64,000 bases of DNA, taken from positions 229,977-293,976 of the forward strand of contig JAIUOW010000003.1 of NCBI GenBank assembly GCA_020161775.1. The letters run 5' to 3'. This DNA is from Pseudomonadota bacterium (lineage in GTDB: Bacteria; Pseudomonadota; Gammaproteobacteria; Burkholderiales; Burkholderiaceae_C). The position numbers were made by a program, and so were the translations under genes. This document shows positions 1-8,887 of this stretch, piece by piece (the first letter of the stretch is position 1; each line of letters begins with the position of its first letter). Below the pieces are notes generated by a model. The model saw only the letters and a program-made list of their open reading frames with translations. It did no database searches and had not been told where the DNA came from.

Positions 1-482
1 GTGGCCGACGCGATCAGCGGAATCGTCAGGCCCGACATGCTGTTGAGCATGCGCAGGTCGGAGATCACTTCGTAGGTGGGGCCGATGCGCACTTCCACCG
101 GCAGCATCAGCGTGACGAAGATCATCCAGAACACGATGTTCTTGAACGGGAAGCGGAAGTACACGATGGCAAACGCCGACAGCAGCGAGATGGCGATCTT
201 GCCGATGGCGATGATCAGCGCGCTGGCCAGGCTGATGCCCATCATGGGCAGGGCCGGTGCGACCGACGCGCCAGCTTCGGTCTTGCCGCCAAACAGCGCG
301 AAGCGGTAGCTTTCGACGATGTTGTTGCCCGGCAGCAGCGAGATCGGGTTGCTGGACATGATCTGCTCGGCCGTCTGCGTGGAGCCGATGAAGGTCACGT
401 AGATCGGGAAGAACACCACGACCACCCCCAGGATGAGGATGGCGTGCGAGATGAAGTCGAGGACGGGGTTGCGCTGGATCAT
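1..482 (-). CDS. ugpE: sn-glycerol-3-phosphate ABC transporter permease UgpE (3' part missing)
   Basis: Inner-membrane permease of the Ugp importer for glycerol-3-phosphate and glycerophosphodiesters. The visible N-terminal 160 residues begin MIQRNPVLDFISHAILILG and hold a first membrane helix, a periplasmic stretch with SLLPGNN and YRFALFGG, and two further helices, as in MalG-type permeases. The ATG lies one base after the ugpA stop, so the two permeases are surely co-translated. The C-terminal part, including the EAA loop that contacts the ATPase, lies beyond the left edge, as presumably do ugpC and ugpQ. The UgpE rather than UgpA identity rests on order (B-A-E) and on the N-terminal sequence. 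Confidence 0.9.
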   Translation of the reverse strand, partial: MIQRNPVLDFISHAILILGVVVVFFPIYVTFIGSTQTAEQIMSSNPISLLPGNNIVESYRFALFGGKTEAGASVAPALPMMGISLASALIIAIGKIAISLLSAFAIVYFRFPFKNIVFWMIFVTLMLPVEVRIGPTYEVISDLRMLNSMSGLTIPLIASA

Positions 483-483
483 G

Positions 484-1365
484 TCAGTAATGAACCTTCT
501 TCTCGACGAACTTGAACTGGATCACGGTGAGCGCGATCACGATCAGCATCAGGATCACCGACTGCGCGGCCGAGCCGTTGATGTCCATGGCCTTGAAGCC
601 GTCGTAATAGACCTTGTAGACCAGGATGGAGGTGTCCTTGCCCGGGCCGCCGTTGGTGGCGGCGTCCACGATGGCAAAGGTTTCGAAGAACGCATGCACG
701 ACGTTGATGACCAGCAGGAAGAACGTGGTGGGTGACAGCAGCGGGAACACGATGCTCCAGAAGCGCTTCCAGGGCGTGGCGCCGTCGATGGTGGCGGCCT
801 CGATCAGCGAATGCGGGATCGACTGCAGCCCGGCCAGGAAGAACAGGAAGTTGTAGGAGATGTACTTCCAGATGGACGCGATCACGATCAGTGCCATGGC
901 ATGGTTGCCGTTGAGCACGTGGTTCCACTCAAAACCCATTTCAATCAGCGCGTAGCGGATCACGCCATAGGGCGAGGCGAACATCATCAGCCACAGCACG
1001 CCAGCCACCACCGGCGCCACCGCATACGGCCAGATCAGCAGGGTCTTGTAAAGCCCGGCCGCGCGCACCACGCGATTGGCCATGACGGCCAGCAGCAGTG
1101 ACAGCGCCAGGCCGCCGACGGCCACCAGCGCCGAGAAGATGGCGGTGATGCGGAAGGAGTCGAGGTAGGAGGGGTCGGCAAACAGCCGCTTGAAATTGTC
1201 CAGGCCGACGAATTCGCGGGTGGCGCCAAACGCGTCTTCCTGCAGCACGCTCTGGTATAGCGCCTGGCCGGCCGGCCAGAAAAAGAACACCAGGATGATC
1301 GCCATCTGCGGCGCGATCAGCGCCCAGGGCAACCATGTGGATTTGAAAGTGACTCGTTTTTCCAT
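484..1365 (-). CDS. ugpA: sn-glycerol-3-phosphate ABC transporter permease UgpA
   Basis: Inner-membrane permease that pairs with UgpE to form the glycerol-3-phosphate channel. The 293 residues are the usual family length and show about six hydrophobic helices. The cytoplasmic EAA loop is visible at residues 189-210 (EAATIDGATPWKRFW), the contact site for the UgpC ATPase. The gene follows ugpB after 95 bases that carry a strong hairpin, and it abuts ugpE. Start is the ATG at 1365, followed by a short basic N-terminus (MEKRVTFKS) before the first helix. Confidence 0.95.
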   Translation of the reverse strand: MEKRVTFKSTWLPWALIAPQMAIILVFFFWPAGQALYQSVLQEDAFGATREFVGLDNFKRLFADPSYLDSFRITAIFSALVAVGGLALSLLLAVMANRVVRAAGLYKTLLIWPYAVAPVVAGVLWLMMFASPYGVIRYALIEMGFEWNHVLNGNHAMALIVIASIWKYISYNFLFFLAGLQSIPHSLIEAATIDGATPWKRFWSIVFPLLSPTTFFLLVINVVHAFFETFAIVDAATNGGPGKDTSILVYKVYYDGFKAMDINGSAAQSVILMLIVIALTVIQFKFVEKKVHY

Positions 1366-1393
1366 ACTGATATTGTGGCCTGCTACAAAAAAT

Positions 1394-1416
1394 CCTCCCC
1401 CGCTTGGCGGGGGAGG
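1394..1416. repeat. Perfect 10-bp hairpin between ugpB and ugpA
   Basis: CCTCCCCCGC at 1394-1403 and GCGGGGGAGG at 1407-1416 form a perfect 10-bp stem around a 3-base loop. More G-rich sequence follows (GGGCAGGGGTGGGGG). It sits in the ugpB-ugpA gap. No T-run follows on the transcribed strand, so it looks like a REP-type or mRNA-stabilising hairpin that separates abundant binding-protein message from permease message, rather than a full terminator. Confidence 0.6.
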
Positions 1417-1460
1417 GCAGGGGTGGGGGTGCCGTCAGTACGGCCAAAGGCAAAAGTCCG

Positions 1461-2765
1461 TCAGGACTTATTCGCCTTCTGGAAGCGCTCCAGCTGCTCG
1501 TTGCCGCGCTTGACGGCATTGTCCAGCGCTTCCTTGGGCTGCTTGCTGCCCTGCCACACGCCTTCCAGTTCCTCGTCAATGATGGTGCGGATCTGCACGA
1601 AATTGCCCAGGCGCACGCCACGCGACTTGTCGGTCGTCTTGCGGATCATCTGGTTGACGGAGACGTCGGCGCCCGGGTTCTGCTTGTAGAAGCCGGATTT
1701 TTCGGTCAGGTCGAACGAGGCCTTGGTGACTGGCAGGTAGCCGGTGCGCTGGTGGCTGGCGGCCGCCACTTCAGGCTTGGACAGGTGGTTCAGGAAAGCG
1801 GCCACGGCCTTGTATTCCTCGGGCTTCTTGCCGGCCATCACCCAGATGCTGGCGCCGCCGATCACGGTGTTCTGCGGTGCGCCGGGCACGTCGGGGTAGT
1901 AGGGCAGGGTGCCCGTGCCGTAGCCGAACTTGCCGTTGCGCTTGACGCTGCCGGCCAGGGCCGACGAGCCGGTGGCCATGGCGCATTCGCCGGACACGAA
2001 GGTCGCGTCGGCCTTGTTGTCGCGGCCCTTGTAGACAAAGAGGCCGCTCTTGGCCATGTTGGCCAGGTTTTCAATGTGGCGCACGTGCAGCGGGCTGTTG
2101 AACGCCAGGCGCGTGTCCAGGCCGCCGAAGCCGTTGTTCTTGGTTGCGTACAGCACGTTGTGCCAGGCCGAGAAACTTTCCAGCTGCGTCCAGCTGATCC
2201 AGCTGGTGGTGAACGGGCACTTGTGGCCGGATGCCTTGAGCTTGGCGGCAGCCAGGGCCACTTCAGGCCAGGTGGTGGGCGGCTTCTCGGCGTCCAGGCC
2301 GGCGGCCTTGAAGGCGTCCTTGTTGTAGTGGAACACCGGCGTGGAGCTGTTGAACGGGTAGCTCAGCATCTGGCCGTTGGGGGCGGTGTAGTAGCCGGCC
2401 ACGGCCGGCACGTAGATGCTGGGGTCGAATTTCAGGCCGGCGTCGTTCATGACCTTGGCCACGGGCACGACGGCGCCCTTGGCGGCCATCATGGTGGCGG
2501 TGCCGACTTCAAACACCTGGATCATGTGCGGCGCATTGCCGGCACGGTAGGCCGCGATGCCTGCCGTCATGGATTCGGCGTAGCTGCCCTTGAACGTGGG
2601 CACCACCTTGTAATTCTTTTGGCTGGCGTTGAAGTCCTTGGCCAGGTCGTTGACCCATTCGCCCAGGGCGCCGCCCATCGAATGCCACCACTGGACTTCA
2701 GTCTGGGCGTGTGCGGGAAAGGCGAGTACGGCGGCCAGCGCCGCAGCGGAAAGTTGCAGTTTCAT
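1461..2765 (-). CDS. ugpB: sn-glycerol-3-phosphate periplasmic binding protein UgpB
   Basis: Periplasmic solute-binding protein of the Ugp importer, which delivers glycerol-3-phosphate to UgpAE. The 434 residues match the family length. A Sec signal peptide (MKLQLSAAALAAVLAFPAHA, then QTEVQWWHSM) opens the protein; the WWHSMGG motif just after the cleavage site is typical of UgpB. The binding-protein fold continues to the C-terminus (LERFQKANKS). The start ATG at 2765 has a good ribosome site, AGGAG, just upstream. It is the first gene of the ugp operon visible here, with a candidate Pho box upstream. Confidence 0.95.
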   Translation of the reverse strand: MKLQLSAAALAAVLAFPAHAQTEVQWWHSMGGALGEWVNDLAKDFNASQKNYKVVPTFKGSYAESMTAGIAAYRAGNAPHMIQVFEVGTATMMAAKGAVVPVAKVMNDAGLKFDPSIYVPAVAGYYTAPNGQMLSYPFNSSTPVFHYNKDAFKAAGLDAEKPPTTWPEVALAAAKLKASGHKCPFTTSWISWTQLESFSAWHNVLYATKNNGFGGLDTRLAFNSPLHVRHIENLANMAKSGLFVYKGRDNKADATFVSGECAMATGSSALAGSVKRNGKFGYGTGTLPYYPDVPGAPQNTVIGGASIWVMAGKKPEEYKAVAAFLNHLSKPEVAAASHQRTGYLPVTKASFDLTEKSGFYKQNPGADVSVNQMIRKTTDKSRGVRLGNFVQIRTIIDEELEGVWQGSKQPKEALDNAVKRGNEQLERFQKANKS

Positions 2766-2792
2766 GAGTTCTCCTGAATTGGATGCACGAGA

Positions 2793-2812
2793 TTACGATG
2801 GATTTGTGACAG
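2793..2812 (-). promoter_or_regulatory. Candidate Pho box upstream of ugpB
   Basis: Read on the minus strand, 2812 to 2793 is CTGTCACAAATCCATCGTAA. The first seven bases and the AAAT spacer match the PhoB direct-repeat pattern (CTGTCAy, spacer, CTGTCAy); the second repeat (CCATCGT) is poor. The site lies 28 bases upstream of the ugpB ATG. In other proteobacteria ugp is a Pho-regulon operon activated at phosphate limitation, so the position makes sense, but one good half only is weak evidence. Confidence 0.35.
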
Positions 2813-2962
2813 GCGATTTAATCTGCCCGCCATGGCCGCCACAAGCGGGATTTCCATGAGCCCGGGCCAGCCTTGTCCCCTGCGGGACCGTGAATTGGTG
2901 CGCTGCGGTAACATCCGCCTTCAGCCGGGGTGCCTTTCTGGCTGAGCCCAACCAGAAGCCCG

Positions 2963-5900
2963 ATGAACGCTCCTACCACGCTCCAACACCTCATGGCCGC
3001 GGTCGATGACGCGCCGCGCCTGCGAGAGATCCCCTACAACTACACCTCGTTCTCGGACCGCGAGATCGTGATCCGGTTGCTGGGCTCCCGGGCATGGGAC
3101 GTGCTGAACCAGCTGCGCGAGGAGCGCCACACCGGCCGTTCGGCCCGTATGCTGTATGAGGTGCTGGGCGACATCTGGGTGGTGCAGCGCAACCCCTACC
3201 TGCAGGATGACCTGCTGGACAACCCCAAGCGCCGCCGCCAGCTGGTGGAGGCCCTGGACCACCGCCTGGCCGAAGTGGACAAGCGCCGCACGCCCGGCAC
3301 CGACCCGCAGCGCGACGCGCTGGTGGGCGAGCTGCTGCAGGCGGCCAACGCCGCCATCCGCGCGTTTGACGCCGCGTTTGCCGAAACCGCCGCGCTGCGC
3401 CGGCGCGCCCAGCGCCTGCTGGGCAAGCACACCGCGCGCGACAACATCAAGTTTGACGGCCTGAGCCGCGTGTCGCATGTGACCGACGCGACCGACTGGC
3501 GCGTGGAATACCCGTTCGTGGTGCTCACGCCCGATACCGAGGCCGAGATGGCCGCGCTGGTGCAGTGCTGCATCGAACTTGGCCTGACCATCATCCCGCG
3601 CGGGGGCGGCACCGGCTACACCGGGGGCGCCATTCCGCTGACCTGGAAGAGCGCGGTGATCAACACCGAGAAGCTCGAAGCCATGACCGAGGTGGAGATG
3701 GTGTCCATCCCCGGCGTGGACCATCCCGTGCCCACGATCTGGACGGAAGCCGGCGTGGTCACGCAGCGCGTGGCCGACGCAGCCGAGCGCGGTGGCTACG
3801 TGTTTGCCGTGGACCCGACCTCGGCCGAGGCTTCCTGCGTGGGCGGCAACATCGCCATGAACGCGGGCGGCAAGAAGGCGGTGCTGTGGGGCACGGCACT
3901 GGACAACCTGGTGTCCTGGCGGATGGTGACGCCCGATGCGCAGTGGCTGGAGGTGACCCGCCTGGACCACAACCTGGGCAAGATCCACGACGCCGAAATG
4001 GCGAGCTTCGAGCTCAAGTACTTCGAGGCCGATGGCCGCACGCCGGTGCGCACCGAGCGGCTGGACATCCCCGGCAAGACCTTCCGCAAGGAGGGGCTGG
4101 GCAAGGACGTGACCGACAAGTTCCTGAGCGGCCTGCCCGGCATCCAGAAGGAAGGCTGCGACGGCCTGATCACCAGCGGGCGCTGGATCGTGCACCGCAT
4201 GCCGGCCCACACCCGCACGGTGTGCATGGAGTTCTTTGGCAATGCGCGCGATGCCGTGCCCAGCATCGTGGAAATCAAGGACTTCATGTTCGCCGAACAA
4301 AAGCGAAGCGGTGTCCTGCTGGCGGGCCTGGAGCACCTGGACGACCGCTACCTCAAGGCCGTGGGCTATGCAACCAAGAGCAAGCGCGGCGGCTTCCCGA
4401 AGATGGTGCTGATCGGCGACATTGCAGGCGACGACGCCGACGCCGTGGCCCGCGTGACGTCCGAGGTGGTGCGGCTGGCCAATTCGCGCAGCGGCGAGGG
4501 CTTCGTGGCCGTGAGCCCCGAGGCGCGCAAGAAATTCTGGCTGGACCGCAAGCGCACGGCCGCCATCAGCCGCCACACCAACGCCTTCAAGATCAACGAA
4601 GACGTGGTGATCCCGCTGCCGCGCATGGCCGAATACACCGACGGCATCGAGCGCATCAACATCGAGCTGAGCCTGCGCAACAAGCTGCGCCTGGCCGACG
4701 AGCTGGAGGCTTTCTTCACCCGCGGCAACCTGCCGCTGGGCAAGAGCGACGACGCCAGCGAAATCCCGTCGGCCGAGCTGCTGGAAGACCGCGTGGCCCA
4801 GGCCGTGGCGCTGGTGCGCGAGGTGCGCGCTCAGTGGCAGGGCTGGCTGGACCAGGTGGACCCGCTGTTCGCGCAGTTGCAGGACCATACCCTGCGCGCC
4901 AGCTGGAAGGTGCAGCTGCGCGTGCCGCTGGCCCACATCTTTGCCGGGGATGCGTTCAAGCCCATCCTGGAAGAGTGCAACGCGATCCACAAGCGCGTGC
5001 TCAAGGGCCGCGTGTGGGTGGCGCTGCACATGCATGCGGGCGACGGCAACGTGCACACCAACATCCCGGTCAACAGCGACGACTACGAGATGCTGCAAAC
5101 GGCGCATGAGGCGGTCAAGCGCATCATGGTGCTGGCCCGTTCGCTGGACGGCGTGATCTCGGGCGAACATGGCATCGGCATCACCAAGCTGGAATTCCTG
5201 ACCGACGCCGAGCTGCAGCCGTTCACCGACTACAAGCACCGGGTGGACCCCGAAGGCCGCTTCAACAAGGGCAAGCTGCTGCGTGATGGCGGCGCTCCTG
5301 GCATGCATGCCGACCTGACCAATGCCTACACGCCCAGCTTTGGCCTGATGGGGCACGAGTCGCTGATCATGCAGCAAAGCGACATTGGCGCCATTGCCGA
5401 CAGCGTGAAGGACTGCCTGCGCTGCGGCAAGTGCAAGCCGGTGTGCGCCACCCATGTGCCGCGCGCCAACCTGCTGTACAGCCCGCGCAACAAGATCCTG
5501 GCCACCTCGCTGCTGGTGGAGGCCTTCCTGTACGAGGAGCAGACGCGCCGCGGCGTGTCGATCAAGCACTGGGAGGAATTCGAGGACGTGGCCGACCACT
5601 GCACGGTGTGCCACAAGTGCCTGTCACCCTGCCCGGTGAACATCGACTTCGGCGATGTCTCCATGAACATGCGCAACCTGCTGCGCAAGATGGGGCAGAA
5701 GTCGTTCCGCCCCGGCAACGCGGCGGCCATGTTCTTCCTCAACGCCACCAGCCCGCAGACCATCAAGCTCATGCGCGGCGCGATGGTGGACGTGGGCTTC
5801 AAGGCGCAGCGCCTGGCCAACAAGGTGCTGCGCGTGGCCGCGCGCAAGCAGACGGCCAGGCCACCTGCCACCGTGGGCACCGCCCCGGTCAAGGAGCAGG

Positions 5901-6826
5901 TGATCCACTTCATCAACAAGAAGATGCCCGCCGGCCTGCCCAAGAAGACCGCGCGTGCGCTGCTGGACATCGAAGACAAGGACTACGTCCCGATCATCCG
6001 CAACCCCGCGGCCACCAATGCCGAGACCGAAGCGGTGTTCTACTTCCCCGGCTGCGGCTCCGAGCGCCTGTTCAGCCAGGTGGGCCTGGCCACCCAGGCC
6101 ATGCTGTGGCATGCCGGAGTGCAGACCGTGCTGCCGCCAGGCTACCTGTGCTGCGGCTATCCGCAACGCGGCAGCGGCCAGTTCGACAAGGCCGAGAAAA
6201 TCATCACCGACAACCGGGTGCTGTTCCACCGCGTGGCCAACACGCTGAACTACCTGGACATCAAGACGGTGGTGGTCAGCTGCGGCACCTGCTATGACCA
6301 GCTGCAGGGGTATGAATTTGGCAAGATCTTCCCGGGCAGCCGCATCATCGACATCCACGAGTACCTGCTGGAAAAGGGCATCACGCTGCAGGGCAAGGAC
6401 GCCTACCTGTACCACGACCCCTGCCACAGCCCCATGAAGCTGCAGGACCCGATGAAGACCGTGAAGGCGCTGGTGGGCGACAACGTGCTCAAGAACGAGC
6501 GCTGCTGCGGAGAATCCGGCACCCTGGGCGTGACGCGGCCCGACATCTCCACCCAGGTGCGCTTTCGCAAGGAAGAAGAGCTGCGAAAGGGCGAAGCCCG
6601 GCTGCGTGGCACGGGCCAGGTGGCGCCGGACGCCAACGTCAAGATCCTGACCAGCTGCCCCAGCTGCCTGCAGGGCCTGACGCGCTATGGCAATGACCTG
6701 AACAACGGCCTGCTGGAGGCCGACTACATCGTGGTCGAGATGGCCAACCAGATCCTGGGCGCCGACTGGATGCCGCAGTACGTGCAGGCTGCCAACAACG
6801 GCGGCATCGAGCGCGTGCTGGTGTGA
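2963..6826 (+). CDS. Fused FAD-linked oxidase / 4Fe-4S / CCG-domain oxidoreductase (DUF3683-type; probable D-2-hydroxyacid dehydrogenase)
   Basis: A 1287-residue fusion of a GlcD-like flavoprotein with a GlcF-like iron-sulfur protein, probably oxidising a D-2-hydroxyacid such as D-lactate and passing electrons to the quinone pool. Order: an N-terminal family-specific region (about 1-170); an FAD-binding PCMH domain (about 180-400) with [11 protein letters not shown]; an FAD-oxidase C-terminal domain ending near 740 with [13 protein letters not shown]; two 4Fe-4S clusters near 817 ([11 protein letters not shown]) and 880 ([12 protein letters not shown]); two CCG domains with CCGYP and CCGESGTLG. 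An upstream ATG at 2930 exists, but MNAPTTLQ at 2963 is the more natural start. The substrate is inferred, not shown. Confidence 0.85.
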   Translation: MNAPTTLQHLMAAVDDAPRLREIPYNYTSFSDREIVIRLLGSRAWDVLNQLREERHTGRSARMLYEVLGDIWVVQRNPYLQDDLLDNPKRRRQLVEALDHRLAEVDKRRTPGTDPQRDALVGELLQAANAAIRAFDAAFAETAALRRRAQRLLGKHTARDNIKFDGLSRVSHVTDATDWRVEYPFVVLTPDTEAEMAALVQCCIELGLTIIPRGGGTGYTGGAIPLTWKSAVINTEKLEAMTEVEMVSIPGVDHPVPTIWTEAGVVTQRVADAAERGGYVFAVDPTSAEASCVGGNIAMNAGGKKAVLWGTALDNLVSWRMVTPDAQWLEVTRLDHNLGKIHDAEMASFELKYFEADGRTPVRTERLDIPGKTFRKEGLGKDVTDKFLSGLPGIQKEGCDGLITSGRWIVHRMPAHTRTVCMEFFGNARDAVPSIVEIKDFMFAEQKRSGVLLAGLEHLDDRYLKAVGYATKSKRGGFPKMVLIGDIAGDDADAVARVTSEVVRLANSRSGEGFVAVSPEARKKFWLDRKRTAAISRHTNAFKINEDVVIPLPRMAEYTDGIERINIELSLRNKLRLADELEAFFTRGNLPLGKSDDASEIPSAELLEDRVAQAVALVREVRAQWQGWLDQVDPLFAQLQDHTLRASWKVQLRVPLAHIFAGDAFKPILEECNAIHKRVLKGRVWVALHMHAGDGNVHTNIPVNSDDYEMLQTAHEAVKRIMVLARSLDGVISGEHGIGITKLEFLTDAELQPFTDYKHRVDPEGRFNKGKLLRDGGAPGMHADLTNAYTPSFGLMGHESLIMQQSDIGAIADSVKDCLRCGKCKPVCATHVPRANLLYSPRNKILATSLLVEAFLYEEQTRRGVSIKHWEEFEDVADHCTVCHKCLSPCPVNIDFGDVSMNMRNLLRKMGQKSFRPGNAAAMFFLNATSPQTIKLMRGAMVDVGFKAQRLANKVLRVAARKQTARPPATVGTAPVKEQVIHFINKKMPAGLPKKTARALLDIEDKDYVPIIRNPAATNAETEAVFYFPGCGSERLFSQVGLATQAMLWHAGVQTVLPPGYLCCGYPQRGSGQFDKAEKIITDNRVLFHRVANTLNYLDIKTVVVSCGTCYDQLQGYEFGKIFPGSRIIDIHEYLLEKGITLQGKDAYLYHDPCHSPMKLQDPMKTVKALVGDNVLKNERCCGESGTLGVTRPDISTQVRFRKEEELRKGEARLRGTGQVAPDANVKILTSCPSCLQGLTRYGNDLNNGLLEADYIVVEMANQILGADWMPQYVQAANNGGIERVLV

Positions 6827-6828
6827 TC

Positions 6829-7266
6829 ATGGGGGCGCCGGGCTGCAGCCTTTGTGAGACCGACGGCGGTGTGCTGGTTTACCGCGCGGCCCGGTTTCGC
6901 GTGGTGCGTGCGGAGGAACCGGGCTTTCCCGCGTTTTACCGCGTGATCTGGAACGACCATGCCGCCGAGTTCTCGGATCTGGACACAGGCGGCCAGCGCT
7001 TGTGCCTGGACGCCGTGGTGGCGGTGGAGCAGGCGCTGCGCGAGCAGCTGAGGCCGACCAAGGTCAACCTCGCTTCGCTGGGCAATATGGTGGCCCATGT
7101 GCACTGGCATGTGATCGCCCGGTTTGACTGGGACAGCCACTTTCCGTCGCCGGTGTGGGCCGCAGCGCAGCGCGCGTCGCCGGCAGACCGGTGTGCGGGC
7201 GTGGAGGCTCTGCGTGACCAGACCGAGGCACTGATGGTGCGCAAGCTGCAGGCGCTGGGCGCTTAA
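6829..7266 (+). CDS. HIT family protein (histidine triad nucleotide hydrolase)
   Basis: Small cytoplasmic nucleotide-binding hydrolase of the HIT superfamily, 145 residues. The triad is visible as H90-V-H92-W-H94 followed by VIARF, the expected HxHxH pattern on the catalytic strand. Two N-terminal cysteines (CSLC) are also typical of this subgroup. It starts 2 bases after the stop of the oxidoreductase; a GTG at 6823 overlapping that stop is an alternative start. The physiological substrate cannot be told from sequence; many relatives cleave nucleoside phosphoramidates or dinucleoside polyphosphates. Confidence 0.85.
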   Translation: MGAPGCSLCETDGGVLVYRAARFRVVRAEEPGFPAFYRVIWNDHAAEFSDLDTGGQRLCLDAVVAVEQALREQLRPTKVNLASLGNMVAHVHWHVIARFDWDSHFPSPVWAAAQRASPADRCAGVEALRDQTEALMVRKLQALGA

Positions 7267-7414
7267 AACACCGGGGTTCGTGAAATCCGCACGTTTGCTG
7301 GCAGTGCCCCTTCGGAGCCTTGGGACTTATTGCCTAGGCGCTGCGGCAAAAACCCCCTACAGTGCCGGTATATTCGCTCGCAAGCGCACATGTAAAGATT
7401 TTCCGGAGGTTGCA

Positions 7415-8803
7415 ATGCCCGCCCCATACGTTCAACCCAGGCGACTGGCACCCTTGGCATGGGGTGTCTGCCTGCTTCTGGCCGCGGCCGGAGGCCAGGC
7501 GCAGACGGCCGGCGAAGTCGAGTTCGCGCGGGGCGTGGGCTTCGCCCAGACGCCCGGCGAAAACCCCCGTACGCTGGGCCGGGGCATGCAGCTCAAGGAA
7601 GGCGACCGCCTCACGACGGCTGACGGCGCCTCCGCCATCATCAAGCTGGCCGACGGCACGCGCATGACCGTGCGGCCCAACTCGGAGCTCGTGCTCCAGC
7701 AGTACCAGTTCAAGGAAAACGCGCCCGACAACAGCATGCTCATGCAGCTGGTGCGGGGTGGCTTCCGGGCGGTGACGGGGCTGATCTCCAAGACCTCGCC
7801 CAATGCGGCACGCGTCCAGACCAACACCGCCACCATCGGCATCCGCGGTACCGACTTTGATGCCCGCGTATGCGCCAAGGACTGCGGCGCCGAATCGGCC
7901 AAGGTGGCCGACGCATCGCGCCCCAACGCCGTGCTGGCCAGCGCCAAGGTGGTGTCGGCGCAGGGTGACGTCAACGCCGTGGACGGCGCGGGCCAGCGCC
8001 GCCGCCTGGTCGATGGCGGCAGCATCTACCCGGGCGACATGGTGGAAACCGGCGCCGGCACCCGTGCCGTGCTGGTGTTTCGCGACCAGTCGCGCATGTC
8101 GCTCGGCTCGGGCACGAAATTCCGCGTGGACAACTTCGTCTTTGACGAAAAGAACGCGGGCGAAGGCCGCTTCCTGGTGTCGCTGCTGCGCGGCTCGGTG
8201 CGCGCCCTGACGGGCCTGATTGCCAAGGCCAATAATCGCAACGTGGGTTTCAGCACGGCCACCGCCACCATTGGCATCCGCGGCTCCGGTGGTGACATCA
8301 GCTGCACCGGTGCCTGCGCGGGCGAGCCTGGCGGTGGTGACGCCGGTCTGAGCGTGTTCACCTGGCTGGGCTCCTTCACGGTCACGCCCCAGGGGCAGTC
8401 CGCGTTGCAGGTGCTGCAGGCGGGGCAGGGCCTGTTCATTTCGCCCTCGGGCATCCGCCCGATTGCAACGCAGCCGCCCATGGACACCCCCCGCCCCGAC
8501 CAGATCAACGTGCCCCAGAGCACGCTGGACAAGTTGTTTGCGAGCAACAACGTGGCCGATACGGAAGAAGGTCTCTTCGTTTTCGTACGCGACGGCCACA
8601 TCGAGATCGCCAGCAAGAACGAAGTCCTGCACCTGGGCAAGGGCGAAGCCGGCTTTGCCAACAACAACGGCGACACCGCCCGGCCCGCCGTCATTCCCAA
8701 ATTCATCCAGTTCGACAACCTCCCCCTGCCCACCACCAAGAACCCGTTGCTGGTCAGTGTGCTGGCCGACTCGGGCATCAAGACCGCCAAGCAGTGCAAC
8801 TGA
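7415..8803 (+). CDS. Secreted/periplasmic protein with two FecR-like domains
   Basis: A 462-residue exported protein with a signal peptide (LLLAAAGGQAQ). Two FecR-like halves follow: the first has LADGTRMTVRPNSELVLQQY and TATIGIRGTDF, the second FRDQSRMSLGSGTKFRVDNF and TATIGIRGSGG, so the module is duplicated. The typical cytoplasmic anti-sigma part of FecR is absent, so this is not a simple sigma regulator; it may bind or assemble other surface components. The ATG at 7415 is preceded by a strong CCGGAGGT site. It lies 72 bases before a TpsB-type transporter gene and is probably co-transcribed with it. Confidence 0.8.
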   Translation: MPAPYVQPRRLAPLAWGVCLLLAAAGGQAQTAGEVEFARGVGFAQTPGENPRTLGRGMQLKEGDRLTTADGASAIIKLADGTRMTVRPNSELVLQQYQFKENAPDNSMLMQLVRGGFRAVTGLISKTSPNAARVQTNTATIGIRGTDFDARVCAKDCGAESAKVADASRPNAVLASAKVVSAQGDVNAVDGAGQRRRLVDGGSIYPGDMVETGAGTRAVLVFRDQSRMSLGSGTKFRVDNFVFDEKNAGEGRFLVSLLRGSVRALTGLIAKANNRNVGFSTATATIGIRGSGGDISCTGACAGEPGGGDAGLSVFTWLGSFTVTPQGQSALQVLQAGQGLFISPSGIRPIATQPPMDTPRPDQINVPQSTLDKLFASNNVADTEEGLFVFVRDGHIEIASKNEVLHLGKGEAGFANNNGDTARPAVIPKFIQFDNLPLPTTKNPLLVSVLADSGIKTAKQCN

Positions 8804-8850
8804 AATCGTTACAGGGCGTGACAAAGCGCGCCTGCGGGTGCGACAATTTC

Positions 8851-8868
8851 AGTCAGTGGTGACTGACT
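8851..8868. promoter_or_regulatory. Perfect inverted repeat before the TpsB-like gene
   Basis: AGTCAGT (8851-8857), GGTG, ACTGACT (8862-8868) form a perfect 7-4-7 palindrome in the short gap between the FecR-like gene and the outer-membrane transporter gene. It ends just before the transporter start region, so it could be an operator or an RNA hairpin that tunes translation. No T-run follows, so a terminator is unlikely. Confidence 0.5.
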
Positions 8869-8887
8869 TGATAGGGTGAATGACAAG

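Noticed and set aside
2921-5614. An 897-codon open frame on the minus strand opposite the FAD oxidoreductase
   Set aside because: No motifs, His/Gln/Ala/Gly-rich composition, fully inside a recognised enzyme gene.
7415-8803. FecR-like gene considered as an anti-sigma regulator of an iron-uptake system
   Set aside because: There is no ECF sigma gene, no TonB receptor gene, and the cytoplasmic N-terminal part of FecR is replaced by a signal peptide.
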